A DNA stretch of 64,000 bases from Actinacidiphila bryophytorum. GTDB taxonomy: Bacteria; Actinomycetota; Actinomycetes; Streptomycetales; Streptomycetaceae. The stretch covers positions 53,961 to 117,960 of the forward strand of contig NZ_JAFFIX010000028.1 in NCBI RefSeq assembly GCF_016916835.1, written 5' to 3'. A program made the position numbers and the translations under genes. The notes beneath the pieces were generated by a model, which made no database searches, was not told the origin of the DNA, and saw only the letters and a list, made by a program, of their open reading frames with translations. Of this stretch, positions 32,769 to 41,380 are shown in pieces. How positions within the stretch are numbered: the first letter of the stretch is position 1; each line of letters opens with the position of its first letter.

Positions 32769-33497
32769 TTACTTCCTGGTCCAGTCCTTGATCTTCTTGC
32801 CCCGCTTGGCCTTTGCCTCGACGCCGCCCCAGAAGGCGACCCCGTCGACGCGGACGACGGGTGCGCCGGGGTCGGGCGACTCGTAGGCCTTGATGTCGGA
32901 GCCGCCCATGATGCCGATGACGCCGCCGCCGCGCAGCGTCACGTTCTCCGGGAGCCGGATGCTGACGCCGCCCATCACGGCGGTGCAGTGGATGACCAGT
33001 TCGGGGGCGGTGAAGGTGGCCTCCGACAGGTCGATCTCGACACCGCCCATGATGGCCACGGCGGTGATCTTGTGGCCGACGCGCCAGCGGCCCTTGCGTT
33101 CGGCGCCGCCGAGGATGCCGACCAGGTTGGGGTTCTCGCCGCTGCCGTCGCCCGCATAGGGGCGGGCGGCAGGTGCGGGCGCCGCGGTCGCGGCCCGCCC
33201 GACCGGCAGGTCGCGCACCAGCGGCTCCAACTCGCCCAGCGTCTTTGCCGCGTAGACCCGGTCGAGCCGCTCGGAGTGCTCGGCCGAGTCGAGCCGGCCC
33301 TCGGCCAGCGCCTCGCGCAGGATGTCGGCGATCCGGTCCCGGTCGGCGTCCGACGCCCGCAGGTCAGCCTCGGCGGCGGGTGCGGTCGCGGCGGGTGCCG
33401 CAGGTGCGGCCGGCGTGGCCGCGACGGCCGTCTCCGCCGGGCGCTGCGCGGGCTCTACGGGCTGCTGCGCGGGCTTCTGGAGCTGCGATTCATCCAC
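32769..33497 (-). CDS. DUF1707 / LiaF-like membrane-stress protein
   Basis: A 242-residue protein. After an Ala/Pro-rich N terminus of about 45 residues comes the DUF1707 (SHOCT-like) segment LRASDADRDRIADILREALAEGRL, then a beta-helical cell-wall-active antibiotic response domain with repeated IMGG turns (VAIMGGVEIDL, AVMGGVSIRL, IGIMGGSDIK). Such domains occur in LiaF-type stress sensors. The chosen GTG at 33497 has GGTGGA just upstream. Monocistronic. Role inferred from the domain only. Confidence 0.85.
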   Translation of the reverse strand: MDESQLQKPAQQPVEPAQRPAETAVAATPAAPAAPAATAPAAEADLRASDADRDRIADILREALAEGRLDSAEHSERLDRVYAAKTLGELEPLVRDLPVGRAATAAPAPAARPYAGDGSGENPNLVGILGGAERKGRWRVGHKITAVAIMGGVEIDLSEATFTAPELVIHCTAVMGGVSIRLPENVTLRGGGVIGIMGGSDIKAYESPDPGAPVVRVDGVAFWGGVEAKAKRGKKIKDWTRK

Positions 33498-33709
33498 CGT
33501 TCCACCGTACACAGACGCGATAGATCGCGACTACCCCGAGAACGGCCGGAGCCGACCCGCAGTCGACCCCTAGGGGTTGGGCCTCCGCCGGTGGCCGGAA
33601 GCCAGGGTCGCCGTAGCGGTGAGCCCTACCTCACAGCACGGGCGGCGGCGCCGCGCTCGTATGCTGGACGGGCTTCAGCGACGACGCAGCCGAGTGAGGA
33701 ATGCCCCTT

Positions 33710-35365
33710 ATGCCCGAGTTCGAATATACGGATCTGCTCCCTCTCGGCGAGGACACCACCGCGTACCGCCTCGTCACCTCGGAAGGGGTGAGCACCTTCG
33801 AGGCGGAGGGCCGCACCTTCCTGACCGTCGAACCCGAGGCGCTGCGCCGGCTCGCCGCCGAGGCGATGCACGACATCTCGCACTACCTGCGCCCCACCCA
33901 CCTCGCCCAGCTGCGCCGCATCCTGGACGACCCGCAGGCCAGCCCCAACGACCGCTTCGTGGCGCTGGACCTGCTCAAGAACGCCAACATCGCCGCGGCC
34001 GGCGTGCTGCCGATGTGCCAGGACACCGGCACCGCCATCGTCATGGGCAAGCGCGGCCAGCAGGTGCTGACCTCCGGCGGCGACGAGGAGGCGCTCTCGC
34101 GCGGCATCTACGACGCCTACACCAAGCTCAACCTGCGCTACTCGCAGATGGCGCCGCTGACGATGTGGGACGAGAAGAACACCGGCTCCAACCTGCCCGC
34201 GCAGATCGAGCTGTACGCGACCGACGGCGGCGCGTACAAGTTCCTCTTCATGGCCAAGGGCGGCGGCAGCGCCAACAAGTCCTTCCTCTACCAGGAGACC
34301 AAGGCCGTACTGAACGAGGCCTCGATGATGAAGTTCCTCGAGGAGAAGATCCGTTCGCTGGGTACGGCCGCCTGCCCGCCGTACCACCTGGCGATCGTGG
34401 TCGGCGGCACCAGCGCCGAGTTCGCCCTCAAGACCGCGAAGTACGCCTCCGCGCACTACCTGGACGAGCTGCCCGCCGAGGGTTCGCCTGCCGGGCACGG
34501 CTTCCGGGACAAGGAGCTGGAGCAGAAGGTCTTCGAGCTGACCCAGACCATCGGCATCGGGGCGCAGTTCGGCGGCAAGTACTTCTGCCACGACGTCCGG
34601 GTGGTCCGGCTGCCGCGGCACGGCGCGTCCTGCCCGGTGGCGATCGCGGTGTCCTGCTCGGCCGACCGGCAGGCGCTGGCGAAGATCACCGCGGAGGGCG
34701 TCTTCCTGGAGCAGCTGGAGACCGACCCGGCGCGCTTCCTGCCCGAGACCACCGACGAGCACCTGGACGAGGACGTCGTCCGTATCGACCTCAACCGCCC
34801 GATGGACGAGATCCGGGCGGAGCTGACCCGCTACCCGGTCAAGACCCGGCTGTCGCTGTCGGGTCCGCTGGTCGTCGCGCGCGACATCGCGCACGCCAAG
34901 ATCAAGGAGCGCCTCGACGCGGGCGAGGAGATGCCGCAGTACCTGCGCGACCACGCCGTCTACTACGCGGGCCCGGCCAAGACCCCCGAGGGGTACGCCT
35001 CCGGCTCCTTCGGGCCGACCACGGCGGGCCGGATGGACGCCTACGTCGAGCAGTTCCAGGCGGCCGGCGGCTCCCTGGTGATGCTCGCCAAGGGCAACAG
35101 GTCGCGCCAGGTCACCGACGCGTGCGCCGCCCACGGCGGCTTCTACCTCGGCTCGATCGGCGGCCCCGCCGCCCGGCTGGCCCAGGACTGCATCAAGAAG
35201 GTCGACGTCCTGGAGTACGCGGAGCTGGGCATGGAAGCGGTGTGGCGCATCGAGGTCGAGGACTTCCCGGCCTTCGTCGTCGTGGACGACAAGGGCAACG
35301 ACTTCTTCACCGACCCCTCCCCCGCCCCCACCTTCACCTCGATCCCCCTCCGCCCGGGCGCCTGA
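33710..35365 (+). CDS. Class I (iron-sulfur) fumarate hydratase
   Basis: A 551-residue [4Fe-4S] enzyme interconverting fumarate and malate. Cluster and active-site segments are VLPMCQDTGTAIVMGKRG, FMAKGGGSANKSFLYQ, RVVRLPRHGASCPVAIAVSCS and MLAKGNRSRQVTDACAAHGGFYLG. Start: the ATG at 33710 has AGGA 9 nt upstream. An ATG 9 bp earlier abuts the SD and is less likely. A second, unrelated class II fumarase (fumC) lies 3.6 kb downstream. It ends in a short duplicated segment and a strong terminator. Confidence 0.94.
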   Translation: MPEFEYTDLLPLGEDTTAYRLVTSEGVSTFEAEGRTFLTVEPEALRRLAAEAMHDISHYLRPTHLAQLRRILDDPQASPNDRFVALDLLKNANIAAAGVLPMCQDTGTAIVMGKRGQQVLTSGGDEEALSRGIYDAYTKLNLRYSQMAPLTMWDEKNTGSNLPAQIELYATDGGAYKFLFMAKGGGSANKSFLYQETKAVLNEASMMKFLEEKIRSLGTAACPPYHLAIVVGGTSAEFALKTAKYASAHYLDELPAEGSPAGHGFRDKELEQKVFELTQTIGIGAQFGGKYFCHDVRVVRLPRHGASCPVAIAVSCSADRQALAKITAEGVFLEQLETDPARFLPETTDEHLDEDVVRIDLNRPMDEIRAELTRYPVKTRLSLSGPLVVARDIAHAKIKERLDAGEEMPQYLRDHAVYYAGPAKTPEGYASGSFGPTTAGRMDAYVEQFQAAGGSLVMLAKGNRSRQVTDACAAHGGFYLGSIGGPAARLAQDCIKKVDVLEYAELGMEAVWRIEVEDFPAFVVVDDKGNDFFTDPSPAPTFTSIPLRPGA

Positions 35366-35409
35366 CCCGGCTGCCCGCCTTTGCCCGGGCGCCTGACGCG
35401 GCTGCCCGC
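35352..35409 (+). repeat. Tandem duplication across the fumarase stop codon
   Basis: A 27-bp unit starting GCCCGGGCGCCTGA occurs at 35352-35378 and again at 35383-35409 with one mismatch (period 31). The first copy contains the TGA stop and the second lies just after it. It looks like a recent slippage duplication. Confidence 0.7.
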
Positions 35410-35415
35410 ACCCTC

Positions 35416-35447
35416 TGAGGCCCCCCGCCACACGGCGGGGGGCCTCA
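35416..35447. terminator. Strong bidirectional terminator
   Basis: A perfect 14-bp stem (TGAGGCCCCCCGCC, loop ACAC, and its complement) between the fumarase gene and the convergent MarR gene. The last 3 bp of the stem are the MarR stop codon. Confidence 0.85.
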
Positions 35448-35894
35448 CGCGTCGGTGCCCGGCGGCGGCGCGAGCAGCCGCTGCAGGGTGGCGCGCAGCG
35501 CCTCGACCTCGGTCTCGCCGGCCAGTTCTGCCCAGCGCCGCTCGACCTGGCGCCCCGCGGTGACGCCGACCGGGCGCAGCGCGGCGCCACGCTCGGTCAG
35601 GAAGACCAGCCGGGCGCGGCGGTCGCGCGGGTCGGGGCGGCGCTCGACGTACCCGGCACGCTCCAGCTCCTCGACGGACTGGGCCATGCTCTGCTTGCGC
35701 ACCCGGGCGAGCCTGGCCAGCTCGGTGACCTGGATGCCCTCCTCGGGGACGAAGGGGAACACGTTGGCGTGCGCCGGGCGCAGGTCGCCGAAACCGGCCG
35801 CGCGCAGGGCCGCGTCGACCTCGTCCGTCCAGTACTGGGTGGCCAGCCGCAGCAGCAGTCCCAGCAGCGGCGGGGCACCGGCGGACTCCGACAT
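35445..35894 (-). CDS. MarR-family transcriptional regulator
   Basis: A 149-residue winged-helix regulator. Recognition helix region VTELARLARVRKQSMAQSVEELERAG and the wing DPRDRRARLVFLTERG are clear. It is divergent from a haloalkane dehalogenase/quinone reductase pair, with 67 bp between starts that hold two direct repeats, so it likely represses both directions until an aromatic or halogenated ligand binds. The ATG at 35894 is preceded by GGCAGGTG. Confidence 0.9.
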   Translation of the reverse strand: MSESAGAPPLLGLLLRLATQYWTDEVDAALRAAGFGDLRPAHANVFPFVPEEGIQVTELARLARVRKQSMAQSVEELERAGYVERRPDPRDRRARLVFLTERGAALRPVGVTAGRQVERRWAELAGETEVEALRATLQRLLAPPPGTDA

Positions 35895-35897
35895 AGT

Positions 35898-35940
35898 CAG
35901 GCACCTGCCTATCGGGTAGATTGGTCAGTCACCTGTCCAT
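35898..35940. promoter_or_regulatory. MarR operator candidates, two direct repeats
   Basis: CAGGCACCTGCCTAT (35898-35912) and CAGTCACCTGTCCAT (35926-35940) match at 12 of 15 positions with 28-bp spacing. The first is itself a palindrome (AGGCA-cc-TGCCT). They fill the divergent promoter region of the MarR and dehalogenase genes. Confidence 0.6.
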
Positions 35941-35961
35941 TCTAGGGAAACGGAGATCCCC

Positions 35962-36843
35962 ATGCCCGCCGTCGATGTCCTCGACTCGTCCATGGCCTAC
36001 CGCGAGGCCGGAACCGGCGCCCCGTTCGTCTTCCTGCACGGCAACCCCACCTCCTCCCACCTGTGGCGCAACGTGCTGCCCGGCGTCGCAGAACGGGCGC
36101 GCTGCCTGGCCCCCGACCTGATCGGGATGGGCGACTCGGGCAAGCCGGACAGCGGCTACCGCTTCACCGACCACGCCCGCTACCTCGACGCCTGGTTCGA
36201 CGCCCTCGACCTGCACGACGTGGTCCTGGTCGGCCACGACTGGGGCGGCGCCCTCGCCTTCGACTGGGCCGCCCGGCACCCCGGCAGGACCCGCGGGGTC
36301 GCCTTCCTGGAGACGATCATGCGGCCCATGAGCTGGAGCGAGTTCCCCGCGAGCGCCCAGCAGATCTTCCGCGCCTTCCGCACCCCGGGCGCGGGCGAGC
36401 AGCTCGTGCTCGAGGAGAACGTCTTCATCGAGCAGGCGCTGCCCGCAGGCGTGGCCGGCGGCCTCTCCGACGCCGACCTGGCCGCCTACCGCAGGCCCTA
36501 CCCCACCCCCGAGAGCCGCCGCCCGCTCCTTGAGTGGCCGCGCGCGATGCCGCTCGACGGCGAACCCGCCGACGTCGTCGCCCGCATCGAGGAGTACGGC
36601 CGCTGGCTGGCGGCCACCCCCGAGGTGCCCAAGCTGCTGCTGGCCTTCGACCCGGGACCCGGCATCATGATCGCCGGCCCGGTCCTGGAGTGGTGCCGCA
36701 CCGCCGTCGCGGCCCTGGAGGTCGCCGAGTGCGGCCCGGCCGGCCACCACGCCCCCGAGGACCAGCCCGACCGCATCGCCGCGGCCCTCGCCTCCTGGGC
36801 CGACCGGCACGGCCTGCGGACGCCCACCGCAGCGGGGCGGTGA
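35962..36843 (+). CDS. Haloalkane dehalogenase
   Basis: A 293-residue alpha/beta hydrolase that replaces halide by hydroxyl on haloalkanes. The halide-stabilising Asn is in FLHGNPTSSHLWRN, the nucleophile Asp in VLVGHDWGGALAF, the acid Glu in AFLETIMRP and the base His in AGHHAPEDQPD, the type II set. GGAGA lies upstream of the ATG at 35962. It is followed after 4 bp by an NADPH:quinone reductase gene and is divergent from MarR. Natural substrate unknown. Some family members have other hydrolase roles. Confidence 0.9.
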   Translation: MPAVDVLDSSMAYREAGTGAPFVFLHGNPTSSHLWRNVLPGVAERARCLAPDLIGMGDSGKPDSGYRFTDHARYLDAWFDALDLHDVVLVGHDWGGALAFDWAARHPGRTRGVAFLETIMRPMSWSEFPASAQQIFRAFRTPGAGEQLVLEENVFIEQALPAGVAGGLSDADLAAYRRPYPTPESRRPLLEWPRAMPLDGEPADVVARIEEYGRWLAATPEVPKLLLAFDPGPGIMIAGPVLEWCRTAVAALEVAECGPAGHHAPEDQPDRIAAALASWADRHGLRTPTAAGR

Positions 36844-36847
36844 CCCG

Positions 36848-37831
36848 GTGCTTGCGATCAGACAACACACCTTCGGCGGACCCGAGGTCCTCGTACCCGA
36901 GGAGGTGCCGGAGCCGGAGCCGGGCGCGGGCCAGGTCCGCATCCGGGTCGCGGCAGCCGGCGTGCAGCTGCTGGACGCGGTGCTGCGCGCGGGCGGCTCC
37001 CCCGGGCGCCCGATGCCGCCGCCGGCCCTGCCGGTGACGCCGGGCCGCGAGGTGGCGGGCACGGTCGACGCGGTCGGGCACGGCGTCGACCCCGCCCTGC
37101 TCGGCCTGCGGGTCGTGGCCGACCTCGGCACCGCGGGCGGCGGTTACGCACAGGCCGCGCTCGCCGATGCCGCCGCCCTGCACCGGCTGCCGGCCGGGCT
37201 CGACGCGGACCAGGCGGTGGCCATGGTCGGCACCGGCCGTACGGCGATGGCCGTCATGGAGCTGGCGGCTCCGACCCCCGGTGACCTTGCCGTGGTGACC
37301 TCCGCCGCGGGCGGTGTCGGCACCCTGCTGGTCCAGGTGCTGCGCAATGCGGGCGCCGAGGTCGTCGGGCTGGCCCGCGGCGCCGACAAGCTCGACCTGG
37401 TCCGCTCGCTGGGCGCCACCGCGGTGGACTACGCGGAGCCGCAGTGGCCGGCCGCCGTCAGCACCGCAGTGGGCGGCCGGCCCGTCACCCTGGCGGTGGA
37501 CGGCGTCGGCGGCGCGGTCGGGCGCGACACCATGGAGCTGCTGGGCGTCGGCGGCCGGCTGGTGATGTTCGGCTCCGCCTCGGGCACACTGACCGAGCTG
37601 TCGGCGGGCGACGTCTACGTACGCGGCATCACCGTCTGCGCTGCGGTCGGCGCGCGCATCCTGCAACGGCCCGGCGGCCTGCGCCCGCTGGAGGAGCGCG
37701 CGCTGCGGGCCGCCGCCCACGGGCAGCTCACCCCGGTCGTCGGGCTGCGCTTCGCCCTCAAGGACGCCGCTGCCGCCCACCGGGCGCTGCTGGCACGCGC
37801 GACCACCGGAAAAACGGTGCTGCACCCGTGA
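36848..37831 (+). CDS. Zinc-independent MDR family, NADPH:quinone reductase-like
   Basis: A 327-residue medium-chain dehydrogenase/reductase. The N-terminal GroES-like part has PGREVAGTVDAVG, and the Rossmann part has VTSAAGGVGTLLVQVLRNAG, with VDGVGG and VMFGSASG strands. No structural zinc Cys cluster is visible, which fits the quinone oxidoreductase branch. GTG start 4 bp after the dehalogenase stop points to one operon controlled by MarR. Confidence 0.9.
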   Translation: MLAIRQHTFGGPEVLVPEEVPEPEPGAGQVRIRVAAAGVQLLDAVLRAGGSPGRPMPPPALPVTPGREVAGTVDAVGHGVDPALLGLRVVADLGTAGGGYAQAALADAAALHRLPAGLDADQAVAMVGTGRTAMAVMELAAPTPGDLAVVTSAAGGVGTLLVQVLRNAGAEVVGLARGADKLDLVRSLGATAVDYAEPQWPAAVSTAVGGRPVTLAVDGVGGAVGRDTMELLGVGGRLVMFGSASGTLTELSAGDVYVRGITVCAAVGARILQRPGGLRPLEERALRAAAHGQLTPVVGLRFALKDAAAAHRALLARATTGKTVLHP

Positions 37832-37965
37832 AGCCGCCCGCGGCGGGCGGGGGCGCCGCGGGGGGCGGGCAATGTGGGGCGTAACGCCTGTACAGAGGGG
37901 GCGAGTTGCGCGGAGGGGAGGTGGGCCGGTATCCACAGCGGAGACGCTGGGGAGGGTGGTGCGCC

Positions 37966-38862
37966 ATGGCCGGTGTGGTCAGCGCATGGAAGCGGTCCGC
38001 GGCCGGGCGGCTGTGGAAGCAGGCCACGCACATCGAACTGATGCACCGTTCGATGGGTTTCGCGGCACTCGGGTTCGTGACCCTGATGCCGCTGCTCGTC
38101 GTGGTCGCCGCGGCCACGCCGTGGGAGCACAGGCCCGGGTTCGCCCAGTGGGTCGTGGACGGCATGGGCCTCGACGTGGACGGCTCGCACCGGGTGCGTA
38201 CGCTCTTCGCGGCGCCCAGGAACGTGCTGAGCGCCACCAGCGCCTGGAGCCTGGCCTCGCTCGCCTACTTCGGGCTGACCTTCGTCGCCAGCGTCGAGAC
38301 CGGCTACCGCAAGATCTGGGACCTGCCCTCGGGGCCGTGGCACCGGGACTACCGGCGGGCGGTGTGGCTCGCGGTGATGACGGCGTATCTGTTCGCCGAG
38401 TCGCAGAGCGCAGCGGCCATGGGCAGCGGCCCGGTCCGCGGCGTCCTGCGGGTCGCCCTGACCTTCGGGCTCGGCGTGGCCTTCTTCGCCTGGGGCCAGA
38501 ACTTCCTGCTCTACGGGGCCGTACGGGTGCGCACCGCGCTGCCGGGCGCGGTCTTCACGATGCTGGGCCTGGCCGGGCTGCGGGTCTTCTCGCACCTGTT
38601 CTTCGCCCGGCTGATGGTCAGCAACGGCGACGCCTACGGCCCGGTCGGCACCGTGCTGACGGTGGTGACCTGGCTGGTCGGCGTCGGCTTCGTGGTCTTC
38701 GGCGGCGCGCTGCTCGGCCGGCACCTGCGCGACGTGCGCATCCTGCGGCGCGGCGCCGAGATCCCGCGCCCGCGCCGCCAGGAGGGCTGGTACGAGGAGC
38801 CCGAGGAGGCGACCCCCGGGGTGCGCTGGCGCTCCGACGGCGCCGGCGGCGCGATCGACTGA
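37966..38862 (+). CDS. YihY/BrkB-family inner membrane protein
   Basis: A 298-residue polytopic membrane protein of the virulence factor BrkB / YihY family. About six transmembrane segments are seen (for example FAALGFVTLMPLLVVVAAA, LASLAYFGLTFVASVETGY, VLTVVTWLVGVGFVVFGGAL) and a cytoplasmic acidic C terminus. Role unknown. An envelope-integrity function is proposed for the family. The ATG at 37966 was selected because GGGAGGGTGG lies upstream. The open frame continues 60 bp further up with no similarity. fumC follows after 92 bp. Confidence 0.85.
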   Translation: MAGVVSAWKRSAAGRLWKQATHIELMHRSMGFAALGFVTLMPLLVVVAAATPWEHRPGFAQWVVDGMGLDVDGSHRVRTLFAAPRNVLSATSAWSLASLAYFGLTFVASVETGYRKIWDLPSGPWHRDYRRAVWLAVMTAYLFAESQSAAAMGSGPVRGVLRVALTFGLGVAFFAWGQNFLLYGAVRVRTALPGAVFTMLGLAGLRVFSHLFFARLMVSNGDAYGPVGTVLTVVTWLVGVGFVVFGGALLGRHLRDVRILRRGAEIPRPRRQEGWYEEPEEATPGVRWRSDGAGGAID

Positions 38863-38914
38863 CCTGCCGCTCCCGCAACGCCGGACGCGCAGGTGCCGCC
38901 TGTCCCGCGCCACC

Positions 38915-38942
38915 GCCCGGGAACACCGCGGTGTTCCCGGGC
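38915..38942. promoter_or_regulatory. Perfect 28-bp palindrome upstream of fumC
   Basis: The half-site GCCCGGGAACACCG is followed at once by its exact complement, with no spacer, ending 12 bp before the fumC ATG. It could be a repressor/activator site for fumC or a terminator of the upstream gene. The absence of a T-run after it favours a protein-binding site. Confidence 0.6.
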
Positions 38943-38954
38943 ACTGTTATAGGT

Positions 38955-40367
38955 ATGAGTGACAGCGACGCGACCACGGACGGCGGCGGCTACCGCACGG
39001 AGCACGACTCGATGGGCGAGGTCAGGGTGCCCGCGGCGGCGAAGTGGCGGGCGCAGACGCAGCGGGCCGTGCAGAACTTCCCGATCTCGGGCCGCCCGCT
39101 GGAGCGGGCGCACATCGAGGCGCTGGCCCGTGTCAAGGCGGCGGCGGCCCGGGTCAACGGGCAGCTCGGCGTCCTGGACAAGGACGTGGCCGAGGCCGTC
39201 GCGGAGGCGGCCGAGGAGGTCGCCGCGGGCCGCTGGGACGAGCACTTCCCGGTGGACGTCTTCCAGACCGGCTCGGGCACCTCGTCCAACATGAACGCCA
39301 ACGAGGTGATCGCGACGCTGGCGAGCGAGCGGCTGGGCCGACCGGTCCACCCCAACGACGACGTCAACGCCAGCCAGTCGTCCAACGACGTCTTCCCCTC
39401 TTCGCTGCACATCGCGGCGACCGCCGCCGTCACCCGCGACCTGATCCCCGCGCTCACCCGGCTGGCGCAGTCCCTTGAGGCCAAAGCGGCGGAGTTCGCG
39501 TCGGTGGTCAAGGCGGGCCGCACCCATCTGATGGACGCCACGCCCGTGACGCTGGGCCAGGAGTTCGGCGGTTACGCGGCGCAGGTGCGGTACGGGATCG
39601 AGCGGCTCGAAGCGTCGCTGCCCCGGCTCGCCGAACTGCCGCTGGGCGGTACGGCCGTCGGCACCGGGATCAACACACCCGCGGGCTTCCCCGCCGCGGT
39701 GATCGCCGAGGTGGCGCGGGCGACCGGGCTGCCGCTGACCGAGGCGCGCGACCACTTCGAGGCGCAGGGTGCGCGGGACGGCGTCGTGGAGACCTCGGGC
39801 CAGCTGCGGACGATCGCGGTCGGGCTGACGAAGATCGCCAACGACCTGCGCTGGATGGCGTCGGGGCCGCGGACCGGACTGGCCGAGATCACGCTGCCCG
39901 ACCTGCAGCCGGGCTCCTCGATCATGCCGGGCAAGGTCAACCCGGTGGTCCCGGAGGCGGTGCTGATGGTCGCGGCCCAGGTGATCGGCAACGACACGAC
40001 CGTCACGGTGGCGGGCGCGGCCGGCAACTTCGAGCTGAACGTGATGCTGCCGGTGATCGCCCGCAATGTGCTGGAGTCGGTGCGGCTGCTGGCCAATGTC
40101 AGCCGGCTGCTCGCGGACCGCACGGTCGACGGGATCACCGCGAACGAGCAGCGGGCACGGGAGTACGCCGAGTCCTCGCCGTCCGTGGTCACCCCGCTGA
40201 ACAGGTACATCGGCTACGAGGAGGCCGCGAAGGTCGCCAAGCGGGCGCTGGCGGAGCACAAGACGATCCGGCAGGCGGTGATCGACGGCGGTTACGTGGA
40301 GCGCGGGCTGCTGTCCGAAAAGCAGCTGGACGACGCACTCGACGTGTTGCGTATGACCCGCTCGTAA
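38955..40367 (+). CDS. fumC: Class II fumarate hydratase
   Basis: A 470-residue heat-stable, iron-independent fumarase of the aspartase/fumarase superfamily. TGSGTSSNMNANEVIA, GRTHLMDATPVTLGQEF and the signature GSSIMPGKVNPV (with the catalytic Ser loop) are all present. Length is normal. No good SD precedes the ATG. A TTATAGG stretch and a 28-bp palindrome lie immediately upstream. Having both class I and class II enzymes would let the cell keep the TCA cycle running when iron-sulfur clusters are damaged (inference). Confidence 0.96.
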   Translation: MSDSDATTDGGGYRTEHDSMGEVRVPAAAKWRAQTQRAVQNFPISGRPLERAHIEALARVKAAAARVNGQLGVLDKDVAEAVAEAAEEVAAGRWDEHFPVDVFQTGSGTSSNMNANEVIATLASERLGRPVHPNDDVNASQSSNDVFPSSLHIAATAAVTRDLIPALTRLAQSLEAKAAEFASVVKAGRTHLMDATPVTLGQEFGGYAAQVRYGIERLEASLPRLAELPLGGTAVGTGINTPAGFPAAVIAEVARATGLPLTEARDHFEAQGARDGVVETSGQLRTIAVGLTKIANDLRWMASGPRTGLAEITLPDLQPGSSIMPGKVNPVVPEAVLMVAAQVIGNDTTVTVAGAAGNFELNVMLPVIARNVLESVRLLANVSRLLADRTVDGITANEQRAREYAESSPSVVTPLNRYIGYEEAAKVAKRALAEHKTIRQAVIDGGYVERGLLSEKQLDDALDVLRMTRS

Positions 40368-40378
40368 CGTGTGATCCG

Positions 40379-40384
40379 TAAGCT
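40379..40384 (+). promoter_or_regulatory. Leaderless -10 box TAAGCT
   Basis: TAAGCT ends 6 nt before the ATG at 40391, just 11 bp after the fumC stop, and there is no SD. The DUF402 gene therefore probably has its own promoter. Confidence 0.5.
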
Positions 40385-40390
40385 CTGTTC

Positions 40391-41134
40391 ATGACAGCCC
40401 ATACCGAGACGGGGACCGCGACCCCGGCAGGAGAACCGCAGGGGCGCTTCTGGACGCCCGGCGACCAGGTGCTGTGGCGCTACCGGGGCAACGGTACGGA
40501 CGCGGTGCACATCGCCCGCCCGGTGACCGTGGTCCGCGACGACGCCGATCTGCTCGCGGTGTGGATGGCGCCGAACACCCCCGTGGTGCGCCCGGTGATC
40601 GCGGACGGCACGCCGGTGCACCGCGAGCCGCTGGCGACCCGCTACGTCAGGCCGCGGGCCACCCGGGTGGAGAAGTGGTGGGGTGCGGGCGTGCTGAAAC
40701 TCGCCCGTCCGGGTGAGCCGTGGTCGGTGTGGCTGTTCTGGGACCAGGAATGGCGGTTCCGCAGCTGGTACGTGAACCTGGAGGAACCCCTGCGCCGCTG
40801 GTCGGCGGGGGTCGACTCGGAGGACCACTTCCTCGACATCTCCGTCCACCAGGACCGCAGCTGGCGCTGGCTGGACGAGGACGAGTTCGCGCAGGCGCAG
40901 GCCGACGGCCTGATGACCGCGGCCCTGGCCGCCCGGGTGCGGCAGGCGGGGTGGCGGGCGGTCCGGGTGATCGAGGCCTGGGGTCCGCCCTTCAGCGACC
41001 ACTGGCAGGACTGGCGGCCCGACCCGCGGTGGCCGGTGCCCGCGCTGCCGGCCGACTGGGACCGCCCGGCGGACGGCCCAGGTCACGCGGCAGGTGACCG
41101 TTTCGGGGTCCGGCCCGCGAGACGATCCGCCTGA
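40391..41134 (+). CDS. DUF402 domain protein
   Basis: A 247-residue soluble protein with the DUF402 (FAU-1/TYW1-associated, RNA-related phosphatase-like) fold in its C-terminal two thirds. The Trp- and Asp-rich stretch SWYVNLEEPLRRW, then DSEDHFLDISVHQD and WLDEDEFAQA, carries the conserved acidic and His residues. Proteins of this domain hydrolyse nucleoside di/triphosphates or bind RNA. Which applies is unknown. It follows fumC by 23 bp, as I recall for other streptomycetes. Confidence 0.85.
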   Translation: MTAHTETGTATPAGEPQGRFWTPGDQVLWRYRGNGTDAVHIARPVTVVRDDADLLAVWMAPNTPVVRPVIADGTPVHREPLATRYVRPRATRVEKWWGAGVLKLARPGEPWSVWLFWDQEWRFRSWYVNLEEPLRRWSAGVDSEDHFLDISVHQDRSWRWLDEDEFAQAQADGLMTAALAARVRQAGWRAVRVIEAWGPPFSDHWQDWRPDPRWPVPALPADWDRPADGPGHAAGDRFGVRPARRSA

Positions 41135-41380
41135 ACCCCTTGTTGCGCCCCTGACCGTCAACCGTAGGATCGGTCCCCGGAGCATCGCACAAACGCCGGG
41201 TAAGGCCTAGAGTTTGACGCCCTGTCACCGGCAGGCCCGCCGGGACGCGGGGCGCCGGTGCCGCCGGCACGGACCCGCTGTGGGCCGGCACCAGCCCGTG
41301 GCGGAGCACGACGACCACCACGACCGAGACGACCGGCACGACCGTCACGACAGAAGAACCAGTCAGGGAGGCCCTGAGCA

